The notes under the pieces are model-generated. The model saw only the letters and a program-made list of their open reading frames with translations, did not search any database and was not told the DNA's origin. The position numbers and the translations under genes were made by a program. Of a stretch of 64,000 nucleotides of DNA, positions 51,799 through 61,652 are shown piece after piece (within the stretch, counting starts at the first letter, position 1; each line of letters begins with the position of its first letter). The DNA lies in NCBI RefSeq assembly GCF_013386115.1, contig NZ_JACAOR010000013.1, positions 124,001 to 188,000 of the forward strand. The letters run 5' to 3'. This stretch comes from Pseudomonas gingeri. Lineage in GTDB: Bacteria > Pseudomonadota > Gammaproteobacteria > Pseudomonadales > Pseudomonadaceae.

Positions 51799-53415
51799 CT
51801 AACCGATTTGCCGAGCCGAGCGACGGATCAGGCCGATCACCGGCAACAGGCCGACCAGCACCAGTGTCAGCGCCGGCAGCGACGCCCGCGCCCACTCGCC
51901 CTCACTGGTCATCTCGAAGATCCGCACCGCCAGCGTATCCCAGCCGAACGGGCGCATCAGCAGGGTCGCGGGCATTTCCTTGAGCACGTCGACGAACACC
52001 AGCAAGGCGGCGCTCAAGGTGCCGGGCAGCAGCAACGGCAGATACACTTTGAAAAACAGTCGCGGCCCACCGACACCCAGGCTGCGGGCCGCTTCCGGCA
52101 ACGACGGGCGAATCCGCGCCAGGCTGTTTTCCAGCGGCCCATAGGCCACCGCGATAAAACGCACCAGGTACGCCAGCAACAGGGCCGACAGGCTGCCCAG
52201 CAGCAACGGCTTGCCAGCACCGCCGAGCCAGCCGGACAGCGGGATCACCAGTTCCCGGTCCAGGTAACTGAACGCGAGCATGATCGATACCGCCAGCACC
52301 GAGCCGGGCAGCGCATAGCCGAGGTTGGCCAGGCTGACTCCGGCGCGGATGGCCCGGGTCGGCGCCAGGCGCCGCGCGAACGCCAGCACCAGCGCCACGG
52401 CGACGGTGATCAGCGCGGCCATGCCCCCCAGGTACAGGGTGTGCAGGATCAGTCCGGTGTAACGCTCATCGAGGTCGAAGCGGCCGCGCTGCCAGAACCA
52501 CACCACCAGTTGCAGCAACGGAATGACAAAGGCGCAGGCGAACACCAGCAGGCACCAGCCACTGGCAACCCATGCCTTCAGGCCACGCAAGTGATACAGC
52601 GCCTTGCCCCGCGGCCGCTCGTTGCCGGCACGACTGGCGCCGCGGGCCCGCCGCTCGCCGTAGAGCACCAGCATCACCGCGAGCAGCAGCAGGCTGGCGA
52701 GCTGGGCCGCGCTGGAGAGGCTGAAGAAGCCATACCAGGTCTTGTAGATCGCGGTGGTGAAGGTATCGAAGTTGAACACCGAGACCGCGCCGAAATCCGC
52801 CAGGGTTTCCATCAGCGCCAAGGCCACGCCGGCACCAATGGCCGGACGCGCCATGGGCAGGGCCACGCGCCAGAATGCCTGCCAGGGCGATTGGCCGAGG
52901 ACCCGGGCGGCTTCCATCAAGCCCTTGCCCTGGGCCAGGAACGCGTTGCGCGCCAGCAGGTAGACATAAGGGTAGAAAACCAGCACCAGTACCAGGATCA
53001 CCCCGCCGGTGGAGCGTACCCGTGGCAGGCGCAGGCCGCTGCCGAAGACTTCCCGCAACAGGCTTTGTACCGGGCCGGAGAAGTCCAGCAGGCCGACGAA
53101 GACAAACGCCAGGACATAGGCCGGAATGGCAAAGGGCAGCATCAACGCCCAATCGAGCCAGCGACGGCCGGGAAACTCGCAGAGGCTGGTGAGCCAGGCG
53201 AGACTGACGCCAAGCAGGGTGACGCCGACGCCGACGCCGACCACCAGGGTCAGGGTATTGCCCAGCAGGCGGGGCATCTGGGTTTCCCAGAGGTGGGACC
53301 AGATCTGCAGGTCGATCGACTGCCAGGACAGCAACAGCACGCTCAGCGGCAACAGCACCAGGGCCGCGACGGCGAGAACCAGGGGATACCAGCGGCGTTG
53401 GGCGGGATGGGCCAA
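51799..53415 (-). CDS. Iron(III) ABC transporter permease (FbpB-like)
   Basis: A 538-residue permease with about 12 helices and two EAA loops: EAARVLGQSPWQAFWRVALPMARPAIGAG and EAARSLGVGGPRLFFKVYLPLLLPG. The N-terminal half is duplicated, typical of FbpB. The start codon is the TTG at 53415 with GAGAGC nearby. Its partner binding protein lies upstream on the same strand; no ATPase gene is present in this window. Confidence 0.9.
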   Translation of the reverse strand: MAHPAQRRWYPLVLAVAALVLLPLSVLLLSWQSIDLQIWSHLWETQMPRLLGNTLTLVVGVGVGVTLLGVSLAWLTSLCEFPGRRWLDWALMLPFAIPAYVLAFVFVGLLDFSGPVQSLLREVFGSGLRLPRVRSTGGVILVLVLVFYPYVYLLARNAFLAQGKGLMEAARVLGQSPWQAFWRVALPMARPAIGAGVALALMETLADFGAVSVFNFDTFTTAIYKTWYGFFSLSSAAQLASLLLLAVMLVLYGERRARGASRAGNERPRGKALYHLRGLKAWVASGWCLLVFACAFVIPLLQLVVWFWQRGRFDLDERYTGLILHTLYLGGMAALITVAVALVLAFARRLAPTRAIRAGVSLANLGYALPGSVLAVSIMLAFSYLDRELVIPLSGWLGGAGKPLLLGSLSALLLAYLVRFIAVAYGPLENSLARIRPSLPEAARSLGVGGPRLFFKVYLPLLLPGTLSAALLVFVDVLKEMPATLLMRPFGWDTLAVRIFEMTSEGEWARASLPALTLVLVGLLPVIGLIRRSARQIG

Positions 53416-53452
53416 GGGAGCTCTCAGAACAGGTGTTTACACGCCGGCCCCC

Positions 53453-53540
53453 TGTGGGGGCCGGCTTGCTGGCGATCCAGGCGACAGGGTCGGGCAGGAG
53501 AACGCATCGATACTATCGCCGGCAAGCCGGCTCCCACAGG
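53453..53540. repeat. REP inverted pair
   Basis: TGTGGGGGCCGGCTTGCTGG and CCGGCAAGCCGGCTCCCACA bracket about 45 nt between the permease and binding-protein genes. Confidence 0.85.
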
Positions 53541-53577
53541 GTTTTGTGTCGCGACCGGGCTTTGTCTGGCGCCCCTG

Positions 53578-54579
53578 TCAGTTCCAGCCGACGCGATCCA
53601 TCAGGCGGATCGCCTCGGCCTGGCGCTTGCCGGCGATTTCCACCGGCAGGGCATCGGGCACGAACTTGCCCCAGCTCGCCACTTCCGCCGACGGCGGCAC
53701 CGCCGGGTTGGCCGGGAACTCCTGGTTCACGTCGGCAAAGATCCGCTGGGCTTCAGGTGTGGTCATCCATTCCACCAGCGCCTTGGCCGCTTCCGGGTGC
53801 GGTGCATGCCGGGTCAGGCCGATCCCCGACAGGTTCACATGCACGCCTCGGTCGCCCTGGTTCGGCCAGAACAGTTTCACCGCCAGGTTCGGGTTCTGCT
53901 TGTGCAGGCGACCGTAGTAGTAGGTATTGACGATGCCGACGTCGCACTGCCCGGCGTTGATCGCCTCGAGCACCGCGATGTCATCGGAGAAGACGTCGGT
54001 GGACAGGTTGTTCACCCAGCCCTTGAGGATCTGCTCGGTCCTGGCCGCACCATGGGTTTCGATCAGGGTGGCGGTCAGCGACTGGTTGTAGACCTTCTTC
54101 GCCGTGCGCAGGCACAGGCGACCCTCCCACTGCTTGTCGGCCAGGGCCTCGTAGGTGGTCAGGTCGGCGGGTTGCACCCGCTCGGTGGAATAGGCCAGGG
54201 TCCGCGCCCGCAGGCTCAGGCCGGTCCATTGGTGGGCCGACGAGCGATATTGCAGCGGGATATTGGCGTCGATCACCTTGGAGGTGAACGGTTGCAGGAT
54301 GCCCATCTGCTCAGCCTGCCAGAGGTTGCCGGCATCGACGGTGAGCAGCAGGTCGGCGGTGGCGTTCTCGCCCTCGGCCTTGATCCGCTGCATCAGCGGC
54401 GCTTCCTTGTCGGTGATGAACTTCACCTTCACCCCGGTCTTCTGGGTGTAGGCATCGAACACCGGCTTGATCAGCTCATCGATACGCGAGGAGTACACCA
54501 CCACTTCGTCGGCGGCATGGGCCGCGCCCGCCACGAAGGTTAGGGCCAGGGCCGTCAATAGACGCTTCGGTGCCGACAT
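53578..54579 (-). CDS. Iron(III) ABC transporter substrate-binding protein (FbpA-like)
   Basis: A 333-residue periplasmic ferric-ion binder, signal peptide [20 protein letters not shown], cleavage near AHA-ADEV. The mature start [18 protein letters not shown] is the FbpA/FutA pattern, and the tyrosine cluster [11 protein letters not shown] provides iron ligands. It is upstream of the permease on the same strand, so the pair forms an operon. Confidence 0.92.
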   Translation of the reverse strand: MSAPKRLLTALALTFVAGAAHAADEVVVYSSRIDELIKPVFDAYTQKTGVKVKFITDKEAPLMQRIKAEGENATADLLLTVDAGNLWQAEQMGILQPFTSKVIDANIPLQYRSSAHQWTGLSLRARTLAYSTERVQPADLTTYEALADKQWEGRLCLRTAKKVYNQSLTATLIETHGAARTEQILKGWVNNLSTDVFSDDIAVLEAINAGQCDVGIVNTYYYGRLHKQNPNLAVKLFWPNQGDRGVHVNLSGIGLTRHAPHPEAAKALVEWMTTPEAQRIFADVNQEFPANPAVPPSAEVASWGKFVPDALPVEIAGKRQAEAIRLMDRVGWN

Positions 54580-54685
54580 GGGAGCGATCTCTCGAATTCG
54601 AAATGAACGCGAAATGATAGTGACTCACATTTGGCACCTCAACCGAAGTCGGCGCGGAGGCGTTACCAGATGTTGCCGCGCACTG

Positions 54686-55909
54686 TCAGGCCCTGGCCAG
54701 CTCCGGCAGGTCGCCACTCAGGCCCAGCGCCTGGCGGACAAACAAGGCCTTGGCCTCCGGCATCTGGTTGACCATCTTCAGGCCGGTGTTGCGCAGCCAG
54801 CGCAGCGGCAGGCGATCGGCCTGGAACAGTCGCTCGAAACCTTCCATCGCCGCCATCAGGCCAAGGTTGTGGGGCATGCGCCGACGCTCGAAGCGACTGA
54901 GCACCTGTACATCCGCCAGCCGCTCGCCACGCTCGACCGCGTGCAACAGCACCTCGGCCAGTACCGCCGCATCGAGGAACCCCAGGTTCACGCCCTGCCC
55001 GGCCAATGGGTGAATGGTATGGGCCGCGTCGCCGATCAGCGCCAGCCCTTCGGCGACATAACGCTTGGCATGGCGCTGGCGCAGCGGCACGCACAGGCGT
55101 GGGTCGACGGACAGTACCGTGCCGAGTCGACCTTCGAAGGCCCGCTCCAGCTCGCGGCAGAAAGTCGCCTCGTCCAGTGCCATCAGGCGCTCGGCTTCAC
55201 CCGGCGTGGTCGACCAGACAATCGAACACCAGTCCTGGCCGCCATCGCGCTCCAGCGGCAGGAAGGCCAGCGGGCCGTCATCGGTAAAGCGCTGCCAGGC
55301 GGTCATCTGGTGCGGCTTCGAGCTGCGCACGCTGGTGACGATGGCGTGGTGCAGGTAATCCCACTCGCGGGTCGCACAGCCGGTCAGGCGGCGCACCGCC
55401 GAGTTCGCGCCGTCGGCGGCGATCACCAGCGGCGAGCGCAGCTTGCGCCCGTCGGCCAGGGTCAGCAGCCAGTCATCGCCGGAGCGGCGCATCTGCTCCA
55501 GCCGCGCATTGGCCAGCAGGCCCATGTCGCAATCGTGCAGGCGGTCGAGCAAGGCGTCCTGGACCACCCGGTTCTCGACGATATGCCCGAGCACATCGGC
55601 ATGCACGCTGGCCGCCGAGAAGTGGATCTGTCCGGTGCCGCTGCCGTCCCAGACCTGCATGTCGCGGTAGGGACTGGCGCGCCGGCCGGCAATGCCCGAC
55701 CACACGCCCAGGCGCTCGAGGATGCGCTGGCTGGCGGCCGACAGGGCACTCACCCGGGGTTCGAACGCTGCCTGCGGGTCGAACGGCTTGACGCTCATCG
55801 GACCGCCATCGAGCAACAGTACTTCCAGCCCGCTGTCTTTCAGGGCGAGGGCCAGGGCACTGCCGACCATCCCGGCTCCGACGATCAGCACATCTGCGCG
55901 CATTTCCAT
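54686..55909 (-). CDS. ubiI: Ubiquinone biosynthesis FAD monooxygenase UbiI-like (VisC)
   Basis: A 407-residue FAD-dependent hydroxylase: N-terminal GxGxxG in VLIVGAGMVGSALALAL, FAD motif in LIGDAAHTIHPLAGQGVNLG. It is the homologue of E. coli VisC/UbiI (C5 hydroxylation); UbiF or other types are related, so the exact position hydroxylated is inferred. It lies downstream of ubiH on the same strand. Confidence 0.85.
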   Translation of the reverse strand: MEMRADVLIVGAGMVGSALALALKDSGLEVLLLDGGPMSVKPFDPQAAFEPRVSALSAASQRILERLGVWSGIAGRRASPYRDMQVWDGSGTGQIHFSAASVHADVLGHIVENRVVQDALLDRLHDCDMGLLANARLEQMRRSGDDWLLTLADGRKLRSPLVIAADGANSAVRRLTGCATREWDYLHHAIVTSVRSSKPHQMTAWQRFTDDGPLAFLPLERDGGQDWCSIVWSTTPGEAERLMALDEATFCRELERAFEGRLGTVLSVDPRLCVPLRQRHAKRYVAEGLALIGDAAHTIHPLAGQGVNLGFLDAAVLAEVLLHAVERGERLADVQVLSRFERRRMPHNLGLMAAMEGFERLFQADRLPLRWLRNTGLKMVNQMPEAKALFVRQALGLSGDLPELARA

Positions 55910-55941
55910 GCTTTAAGCCTTAGTGAAAGTTAGACGGACCT

Positions 55942-55969
55942 TGCAGGAGCCGGCAAGCCGGCTCCTGCA
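55942..55969. repeat. Perfect REP-type palindrome between ubiH and ubiI
   Basis: TGCAGGAGCCGGC-aa-GCCGGCTCCTGCA, a perfect 13-bp stem with a 2-nt spacer, in the 84-nt gap of the ubiH-ubiI tandem pair. It is a compact REP unit that may affect the operon's RNA stability. Confidence 0.85.
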
Positions 55970-55993
55970 GGGATCGGCGTATGGATGCAGTGA

Positions 55994-57181
55994 CTAGGCA
56001 TCGGAACGGGTACCCAGGCCCATGGCCTGGCGGGCGAACCAGCGCTTGGCCGGCGGCAGCAGGTCGAGGCCGAGCAGGCCGAGATTGCGCCCCAGGGCCA
56101 CCAGCGGCTGTGCCGTGCCGAACAGCCGGGTGACCTGGTCGGAGAAGCCGACGGTCAGCGTCTGGTCCAGGCGCTGGCGCTCCTGGTAACCGCGCAGGGT
56201 GGCGAAGTCGCCCAGCCCCGCCTCACTGGCCAGCAGGGCATCCGCCAGCGCCTGGGCGTCGCGCAGGGACAGGTTGAAGCCCTGCCCGGCAATCGGGTGC
56301 AGGCTGTGGGCCGCGTTACCCAGCACCGCCAGGTGCGGACGGACCTGCTCCTCGGCCTCCACCAGCGTCAGCGGGTACAGGTGCCGCGCACCGACTTGCT
56401 TCAAGGTGCCGAGGCGATAACCGAATACACCCTGCAATTCACTGAGGAAGCTGCGTTCATCGAGCTCCGCCAGCCGCTGGGCGTCCATCCCGAGGCGGGT
56501 CCAGACCAGCGCACAGCGATTGTCCGGCAGCGGCAGCAAGGCCATCGGCCCTTCATCGGTAAACCGCTCGAAGGCCATGCCGTGATGGGCCTCGCTCGGC
56601 GAAATATTGGCGATCAGCGCACTCTGGTTGTACGGCCGCTTGCGCACACCGATGCCCAGTTGCTCGCGCAGGCCGGAGCGGCCGCCATCGGCCAGCACCG
56701 CCAGATCGCACTCGAGCACGGTTTCATCGTTGAGGGTCAGGCGGTAGCCGTCTTCCAGCGGCTGCAGGCGGGTGACCTCGGCCGGACAACGCCAGCTGAC
56801 CACCTCCCGGTCCAGTCCCTGCCAGAGGCATTGGCCGAGCCAGGCGTTCTCGACCACGTAGCCCAGGGCCGGAACCCCTTCCTCGATGGCCGACAGCCGC
56901 GCCGTGGAGAAACGTCCGCGATCGGACACGTGAATCTGCTTGATCGGCTCGGCCCGCTGCGCAATCGCTTGCCACAGGCCAAGGCGTTCGTAGATCTGCC
57001 GGGCACCGAAGGACAGCGCCGAGGAGCGGGCGTCGTAGCTCGGCTGGTAACTGTCGCCGGGGGCGAAGGGCTCGATCAGCACGATCTTCCAGCCCCGTGC
57101 CCTGGCCCCGGCCTGCAACGCCAGCGCCAGGCTGGCACCGACCAGGCCGCCGCCGATGATCGCCAGATTGACCCGGCTCAT
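55994..57181 (-). CDS. ubiH: 2-octaprenyl-6-methoxyphenol hydroxylase
   Basis: A 395-residue FAD monooxygenase for ring hydroxylation in ubiquinone synthesis. N-terminal LAIIGGGLVGASLALALQ and the later VLGNAAHSLHPIAGQGFNLS (Asn in place of the usual Asp, as in other UbiH). It overlaps pepP by 4 nt, so it belongs to the pepP-ubiH-ubiI operon. Confidence 0.92.
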   Translation of the reverse strand: MSRVNLAIIGGGLVGASLALALQAGARARGWKIVLIEPFAPGDSYQPSYDARSSALSFGARQIYERLGLWQAIAQRAEPIKQIHVSDRGRFSTARLSAIEEGVPALGYVVENAWLGQCLWQGLDREVVSWRCPAEVTRLQPLEDGYRLTLNDETVLECDLAVLADGGRSGLREQLGIGVRKRPYNQSALIANISPSEAHHGMAFERFTDEGPMALLPLPDNRCALVWTRLGMDAQRLAELDERSFLSELQGVFGYRLGTLKQVGARHLYPLTLVEAEEQVRPHLAVLGNAAHSLHPIAGQGFNLSLRDAQALADALLASEAGLGDFATLRGYQERQRLDQTLTVGFSDQVTRLFGTAQPLVALGRNLGLLGLDLLPPAKRWFARQAMGLGTRSDA

Positions 57182-58512
57182 GCCGCTTCGGTCCGGGCCG
57201 CAGCCATCAGGGCCTCGATCTCGGCAACGGTCTTGGGCACGCCGCCGGTCAGGATTTCACAACCTTGCTTGGTCACCACCACGTCGTCCTCGATGCGCAC
57301 GCCAATGCCGCGCCATTTCTTCGCCACGTCCTGGTTGTCCGGGGAAATATAGATCCCCGGCTCCACCGTCAGCGCCATGCCGACCTCCAGCACGCGCCAT
57401 TCGCCGCCGACCTTGTACTCGCCGACATCATGCACATCCATCCCCAGCCAGTGGCCGGCGCGGTGCATGTAGAAGGCCTTGTAGGCCTCGCCGTCGATCA
57501 GCTCGTCGACATCGCCGTGCAACAGTCCCAGCGCCACCAGCCCGCTGGTAATCACCCGCACCGTGGCCTCGTGCGCCTGGTTCCAGTGCTTGTTCGGCGC
57601 GATCTCGGCGAACGCCGCTTCCTGGGCAGCCAGCACCAGCTCATAGATCGCCTTCTGTTCGGGCGAGAACTTGCCGCTGACCGGCCAGGTACGGGTGATG
57701 TCGCTGGCATAGCAGTCGATCTCGCAACCGGCGTCGATCAGCACCAGGTCGCCATCCTTGAGCAATGCGTCATTCTGCTGGTAGTGCAGGATGCAGCTGT
57801 TGCGTCCGGCGGCGACGATGGAGCCGTAGGCCGGCATCTTCGCCCCGCCCTTGCGGAACTCGTAGTCCAGCTCGGCTTCCAGGCTGAACTCGTGCAGGCC
57901 GGCACGGCTGGCCTGCATGGCGCGCACATGGGCGCGGGCGGAAATCGCCGCGGCCTCGCGCATCACCTTCACTTCCGCCGCCGATTTATACAGGCGCATG
58001 TCGTGCAGCAGATGATCCAGGGCAACGAATTCGTTCGGCGGCTGCGCGCCGAGGTGCGCCTTGGAGCGGATCACATTGATCCAGTCCATCAGGTGGCGGT
58101 CAAACTCCGGGTTGCTGCCCATCGCCGAATAGACCCGGTCGCGCCCTTCGATCAGGCCCGGCAGGATGTCGTCGATATCATTGATGGGGAACGCGTCGTC
58201 CGCGCCGAAATCGCGGATCGCGCCCTCCTGGCCGGCGCGCAGGCCGTCCCAGAGTTCACGCTCGACATTGCGCTCGCGGCAGAACAGCACGTATTCGCCG
58301 TGGGCCCGGCCGGGGATCAGCACGATCACCGCCTGGGGCTCGGGGAAACCGCTGAGGTACTGGAAATCGCTGTCCTGGCGGTAGACATGCTCGACATCGC
58401 GATTGCGGATCGCCACGGCGGCGGCCGGCAGGATCGCGATGCTGTTGGGTTCCATCTGCGCCATCAACGCCTTGCGGCGCCGGGCGTATTCCGCTTTGGG
58501 GATATGAATCAT
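57178..58512 (-). CDS. pepP: Xaa-Pro aminopeptidase
   Basis: A 444-residue M24 metallopeptidase releasing N-terminal residues next to proline. Metal ligands lie in LVLIDAGCEIDCYASDITRT (Asp, Asp), HRAGHWLGMDVHDVG (His), LTVEPGIY (Glu) and GIRIEDDVVV-like GVRIEDD (Glu). Start MIHIPKAEYARRR. Adjacent to ygfB upstream and ubiH downstream (overlap 4 nt). Confidence 0.94.
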   Translation of the reverse strand: MIHIPKAEYARRRKALMAQMEPNSIAILPAAAVAIRNRDVEHVYRQDSDFQYLSGFPEPQAVIVLIPGRAHGEYVLFCRERNVERELWDGLRAGQEGAIRDFGADDAFPINDIDDILPGLIEGRDRVYSAMGSNPEFDRHLMDWINVIRSKAHLGAQPPNEFVALDHLLHDMRLYKSAAEVKVMREAAAISARAHVRAMQASRAGLHEFSLEAELDYEFRKGGAKMPAYGSIVAAGRNSCILHYQQNDALLKDGDLVLIDAGCEIDCYASDITRTWPVSGKFSPEQKAIYELVLAAQEAAFAEIAPNKHWNQAHEATVRVITSGLVALGLLHGDVDELIDGEAYKAFYMHRAGHWLGMDVHDVGEYKVGGEWRVLEVGMALTVEPGIYISPDNQDVAKKWRGIGVRIEDDVVVTKQGCEILTGGVPKTVAEIEALMAAARTEAA

Positions 58513-58538
58513 GGGCAGATGGAACTCCCTGTCCTGGC

Positions 58539-59093
58539 TCAGTGCAACGAAGGCTTGGCAGCCGGCTCAACCGCTTTGTTGACCTCGGTGAACAGCAGCA
58601 GCGGTGCGACGCGCAGGTACTCCATGACTTCCATGTAGTCGTTCTCGCCGTCGTCGGACTCTTCCAGCGCGTCCTGGACCTGAGCGATGGCCGCGAGGTC
58701 CTGCAGCACCTCGGTGGCCTCGATGCTCAGGGCGTTGGCGCGGTAGGTCAGGCCGAAACCGGCGAGGAAACCCTGGCACCACTGGCCCAGGGCAATCGCC
58801 CGCTCGGTGAGCGGCGCATCGTCGCTCGGCAACAGCAGGACAACGGTCATGTCGTCGCTGGTAAGCTCGCCCTTGACCATCTCCTGCAAGCCGACCAGGG
58901 CGTTGCGCACGTTGTCCTGCGGTTCGCCTTCGAGCAGTTCGGCGGCATCCACCAGCCAGCTGTCGGCTTCGAAGCCGGCACCGGCACAACTGCGGCCGAG
59001 CAACAGCCCGTGCAGTTCGGCGGGAGAGACCGGATGACCGCTGGTGCTCAGCAGGGTGGCAAAGGCGTTGTACGGGGAATTCTGAATAGGCAT
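58539..59093 (-). CDS. ygfB: UPF0149 family protein (YgfB)
   Basis: A 184-residue protein of the YgfB family ([36 protein letters not shown]). In P. aeruginosa YgfB affects antibiotic tolerance through AmpG/AmpDh3 regulation, by report; the same is not shown here. It is the first gene of the ygfB-pepP-ubiH-ubiI run. Confidence 0.9.
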   Translation of the reverse strand: MPIQNSPYNAFATLLSTSGHPVSPAELHGLLLGRSCAGAGFEADSWLVDAAELLEGEPQDNVRNALVGLQEMVKGELTSDDMTVVLLLPSDDAPLTERAIALGQWCQGFLAGFGLTYRANALSIEATEVLQDLAAIAQVQDALEESDDGENDYMEVMEYLRVAPLLLFTEVNKAVEPAAKPSLH

Positions 59094-59257
59094 GGGCGGC
59101 TAGGCGCCGAACGGCGCAATGTCTAGAATGAAGGCCTTGTATCCTAGCATTCGGGAACACGCCAAGACCATCAAGGCGGATAACTCGTTTGCCAAGCGCT
59201 CCAGCGACGACCTGCATGCCGCTCGTCATATTCAGTGGACACCAAAGTAGATAACGA

Positions 59258-59467
59258 ATGGAAGACACCGACCTGCACGCGCTGATGGCCAGACTCGAAC
59301 TGCTGATTACCCGGGTCGAGCAACTTAAAAGCCAAAACGGACTCCTACTAGCTCAGGAAAAAACCTGGCGCGAGGAGCGCGCACACCTTATTGAAAAGAA
59401 CGAAATCGCCCGGCGTAAGGTCGAATCGATGATTTCGCGCCTCAAGGCCCTGGAGCAAGACTCATGA
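59258..59467 (+). CDS. Short coiled-coil protein upstream of zapA (TIGR02449 / ZapB-like)
   Basis: A 69-residue coiled-coil protein: LMARLELLITRVEQLKSQNG, then KNEIARRKVESMISRLKALE. It overlaps zapA by 4 nt. In P. aeruginosa the same small gene sits beside zapA. A role in Z-ring organisation is inferred from the pairing. Confidence 0.8.
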   Translation: MEDTDLHALMARLELLITRVEQLKSQNGLLLAQEKTWREERAHLIEKNEIARRKVESMISRLKALEQDS

Positions 59468-59781
59468 GTTCAAGCAATAACGTTACCGTGCAGATCCTCG
59501 ACAAAGAGTACTCGATCATCTGCCCCCAGGAAGAACGCAGCAACCTGGTCAGCGCCGCCCGCTACCTGGACGGCAAGATGCGCGAAATCCGCAGCAGCGG
59601 AAAAGTCATCGGCGCCGATCGCATCGCCGTGATGGCCGCGCTGAACATTACCCATGACCTGCTGCACAAGCAGGAACGCCCTGATGTGCAGGCCAGCGGC
59701 TCGACGCGCGAACAGGTGCGCGACCTGCTGGATCGGGTGGATCTGGTGCTGTCTTCCGACTCGGATACCAGCAAGGGCTGA
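59464..59781 (+). CDS. zapA: Cell division protein ZapA
   Basis: A 105-residue ZapA that cross-links FtsZ protofilaments. N-terminal VTVQILDKEYSIICPQEER, the central ARYLDGKMREIR and GADRIAVMAALNITHDLL, then a C-terminal coiled coil. 6S RNA follows at once, as in nearly all gammaproteobacteria. Confidence 0.94.
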   Translation: MSSSNNVTVQILDKEYSIICPQEERSNLVSAARYLDGKMREIRSSGKVIGADRIAVMAALNITHDLLHKQERPDVQASGSTREQVRDLLDRVDLVLSSDSDTSKG

Positions 59782-59801
59782 TTCCCGCGGCCACTTTCAG
59801 G

Positions 59802-59990
59802 TATACTGGCGTCACTCCCTGGAGTACTTGCCAGTTGGTGATGTCCCTGAGCCGATTCGCACTACCCTGGGTGTTACACGTTGGGCCGGTGTGCATGTCC
59901 GCTAGACGGAAAGCCTTAAGGTCTACTGTAACTTCCACCTTGAACTTTCGGGTTCAAGGGCTAAGCCGACAGCGCTACGTCGGGGAGCCT
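59802..59990 (+). ncRNA. ssrS: 6S RNA
   Basis: This stretch lies between zapA and fau (ygfA), the conserved location of ssrS. A -10 box TATACT (59802-59807) stands just before CTCCCTGGAG; the 5' CTCCC can pair with the 3' GGGAG near 59984-59988. The long, partly self-complementary course with a central bubble fits 6S RNA; ends are estimates (mature part about 59814-59990). 6S RNA sequesters sigma-70 RNA polymerase in stationary phase. Confidence 0.85.
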
Positions 59991-60078
59991 GAATTATCGT
60001 CCAATGCCGGCCATCGCGCCGGCGTTGGTCTTTCACGAGCCGCCGTCCTGGCCGCTCGATTGCCGACAGCCTGATCCC

Positions 60079-60684
60079 ATGAGCGAACCTGCGCCGCTTT
60101 CCCGCCCGCAACTTCGACGACTGCTGCGCAAGGCCCGCCGCGCCCTCACGCCCGGCGAACAGCGCCAGGCCGCGCGCGGCCTGTATCGGCAACTGGCGCA
60201 ACACCCGCTGTTTCGCCGCGCCCGCCATGTCTCCCTGTACCTGCCCACCGACGGTGAAATCGATCCGCGCCTGCTGCTGCGTGAAGCCCAGCGCCGCGGC
60301 AAGCACACCTACCTGCCGGTGCTGAGCGCCTGGCCACGAACGAAGATGGTGTTCCAGCGGATTCGTCCGGGGGAAAAGCTCCACCCCAACCGTTTTCGCA
60401 TCCTTGAGCCGCGGATCAATCCGGCCGCGCAGCGCAAGGTCTGGGCACTCGACCTGGTGCTGTTGCCGCTGGTCGGCTTCGATGCGCAGGGGGGACGGCT
60501 GGGCATGGGCGGCGGTTTCTACGACCGCAGCCTGGCCTATCAGTCCCGCCGCCAGAGCTGGCGCAAGCCGCTCCTGCTGGGGCTGGCCCATGAATGTCAG
60601 AAGGTCGGGAGACTGGACCAGGCCAGTTGGGACGTGCCGCTGCAGGGAACGGTCAGCGACCGTGCCTGGTATATCGCGCAATAA
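60079..60684 (+). CDS. fau: 5-formyltetrahydrofolate cyclo-ligase
   Basis: A 201-residue 5-FCL (YgfA/Fau). KARRALTPGEQRQAARGL near the N-terminus, LYLPTDGEIDPRLLLRE, and LPLVGFDAQGGRLGMGGGFYDRSLA (the ATP/folate loop). The ATG at 60079 directly follows CCC; the protein converts 5-formyl-THF to methenyl-THF. Downstream of 6S RNA, with which it is probably co-transcribed. Confidence 0.94.
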   Translation: MSEPAPLSRPQLRRLLRKARRALTPGEQRQAARGLYRQLAQHPLFRRARHVSLYLPTDGEIDPRLLLREAQRRGKHTYLPVLSAWPRTKMVFQRIRPGEKLHPNRFRILEPRINPAAQRKVWALDLVLLPLVGFDAQGGRLGMGGGFYDRSLAYQSRRQSWRKPLLLGLAHECQKVGRLDQASWDVPLQGTVSDRAWYIAQ

Positions 60685-60731
60685 ACGGGGGACGAGGCGT
60701 CACCGGGGATGGCGACGCCCTTGCGACGGGA

Positions 60732-60890
60732 TCAGCGCTTGAACAGGGTCGATTGCTGGGGCTGATGCTGGACGATTTCAACCGGGATGTCTTTCTTGCC
60801 CGACCACAGGCCCTGTGCGTAACCCGTGGTTACCACACCCAAACCGAACAAAATAACCAAAATCCATAGTAAATCCGGTTTGCGTTTCAT
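60732..60890 (-). CDS. Small membrane protein
   Basis: A 52-residue protein, MKRKPDLLWILVILFGLGVV, one membrane helix then a short polar tail (WSGKKDIPVEIVQHQPQQ). The ATG at 60890 has GGGGGG upstream. It is conserved by position in Pseudomonas genomes in my memory, but has no known role. Confidence 0.6.
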   Translation of the reverse strand: MKRKPDLLWILVILFGLGVVTTGYAQGLWSGKKDIPVEIVQHQPQQSTLFKR

Positions 60891-61075
60891 CGATTGCCCC
60901 CCTAGGCAAATCACATACGATGACAGCAGCGGTTTTTCTTTATAGGCCGTGCAGCAGCGTCAAGCTTAAAATCCCGGCATTTTGCGATAACGTGAACCGC
61001 TACGCAAACGCTGACGTCAACCGACTGTCGGTTTGTGCAAGAAATTGCCCGACAAACTGCCCAAGGAGCAAAACC

Positions 61076-61525
61076 ATGGCCTACTGGCTGATGAAATCCG
61101 AGCCGGACGAACTCTCGATCGAAGGTCTGGCCAAGCTCGGCGAGACCCGCTGGGACGGTGTGCGCAACTATCAGGCGCGCAATTTCCTGCGGGCGATGGC
61201 GGTCGGCGACCAGTTCTTCTTCTATCACTCCAGTTGCCCGGAACCGGGGATCGCCGGCATCGGCAAGATCGTCGAGGCGGCCTACCCGGACCCGACGGCC
61301 CTGGACCCGCAAAGCCACTATCACGACCCGAAAGCCACCCCCGAGAAAAATCCCTGGAGCGCGCTGCAGGTCGGCCATGTGGAAACCTTCGCCAAGGTGC
61401 TCGGCCTCGGCTACCTGAAGCAGCAGGCGGCGCTCGAGCAGATGCCGCTGGTACAGAAAGGCAGCCGGCTGTCGGTGATGCCGGTCACGCCGCAGCAGTG
61501 GGCGGCCGTCCTGGCCTTGCGCTGA
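61076..61525 (+). CDS. EVE domain protein
   Basis: A 149-residue PUA-like EVE protein (thymocyte nuclear protein 1-type): MAYWLMKSEPDELSIEGLAK, RWDGVRNYQARNFLRAM, GDQFFFYHSSCPEPGIAGIG. The ATG at 61076 follows AAGGAG at eight nucleotides. EVE domains bind modified bases, including 5-methylcytosine-type DNA and RNA marks; no restriction gene is adjacent. Confidence 0.9.
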   Translation: MAYWLMKSEPDELSIEGLAKLGETRWDGVRNYQARNFLRAMAVGDQFFFYHSSCPEPGIAGIGKIVEAAYPDPTALDPQSHYHDPKATPEKNPWSALQVGHVETFAKVLGLGYLKQQAALEQMPLVQKGSRLSVMPVTPQQWAAVLALR

Positions 61526-61652
61526 AACGAGCGGAACTGCCCGGTCACGACATTCTCCCTGCCAGCGGTCCGCCAATCAGGTTAGGCTTGCCCTTCATTT
61601 GACCGGCATCAAGCCGCCACCGCGCGGAACCGGTCAGACTAGGACGCTACCG

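Noticed and set aside
51808-54543. A 911-codon open frame on the + strand, opposite the iron transporter genes.
   Set aside because: It covers two well-supported genes on the other strand, has a low-complexity Gln/Arg/His-rich product typical of GC-rich shadow frames, and no family motif or ribosome site.
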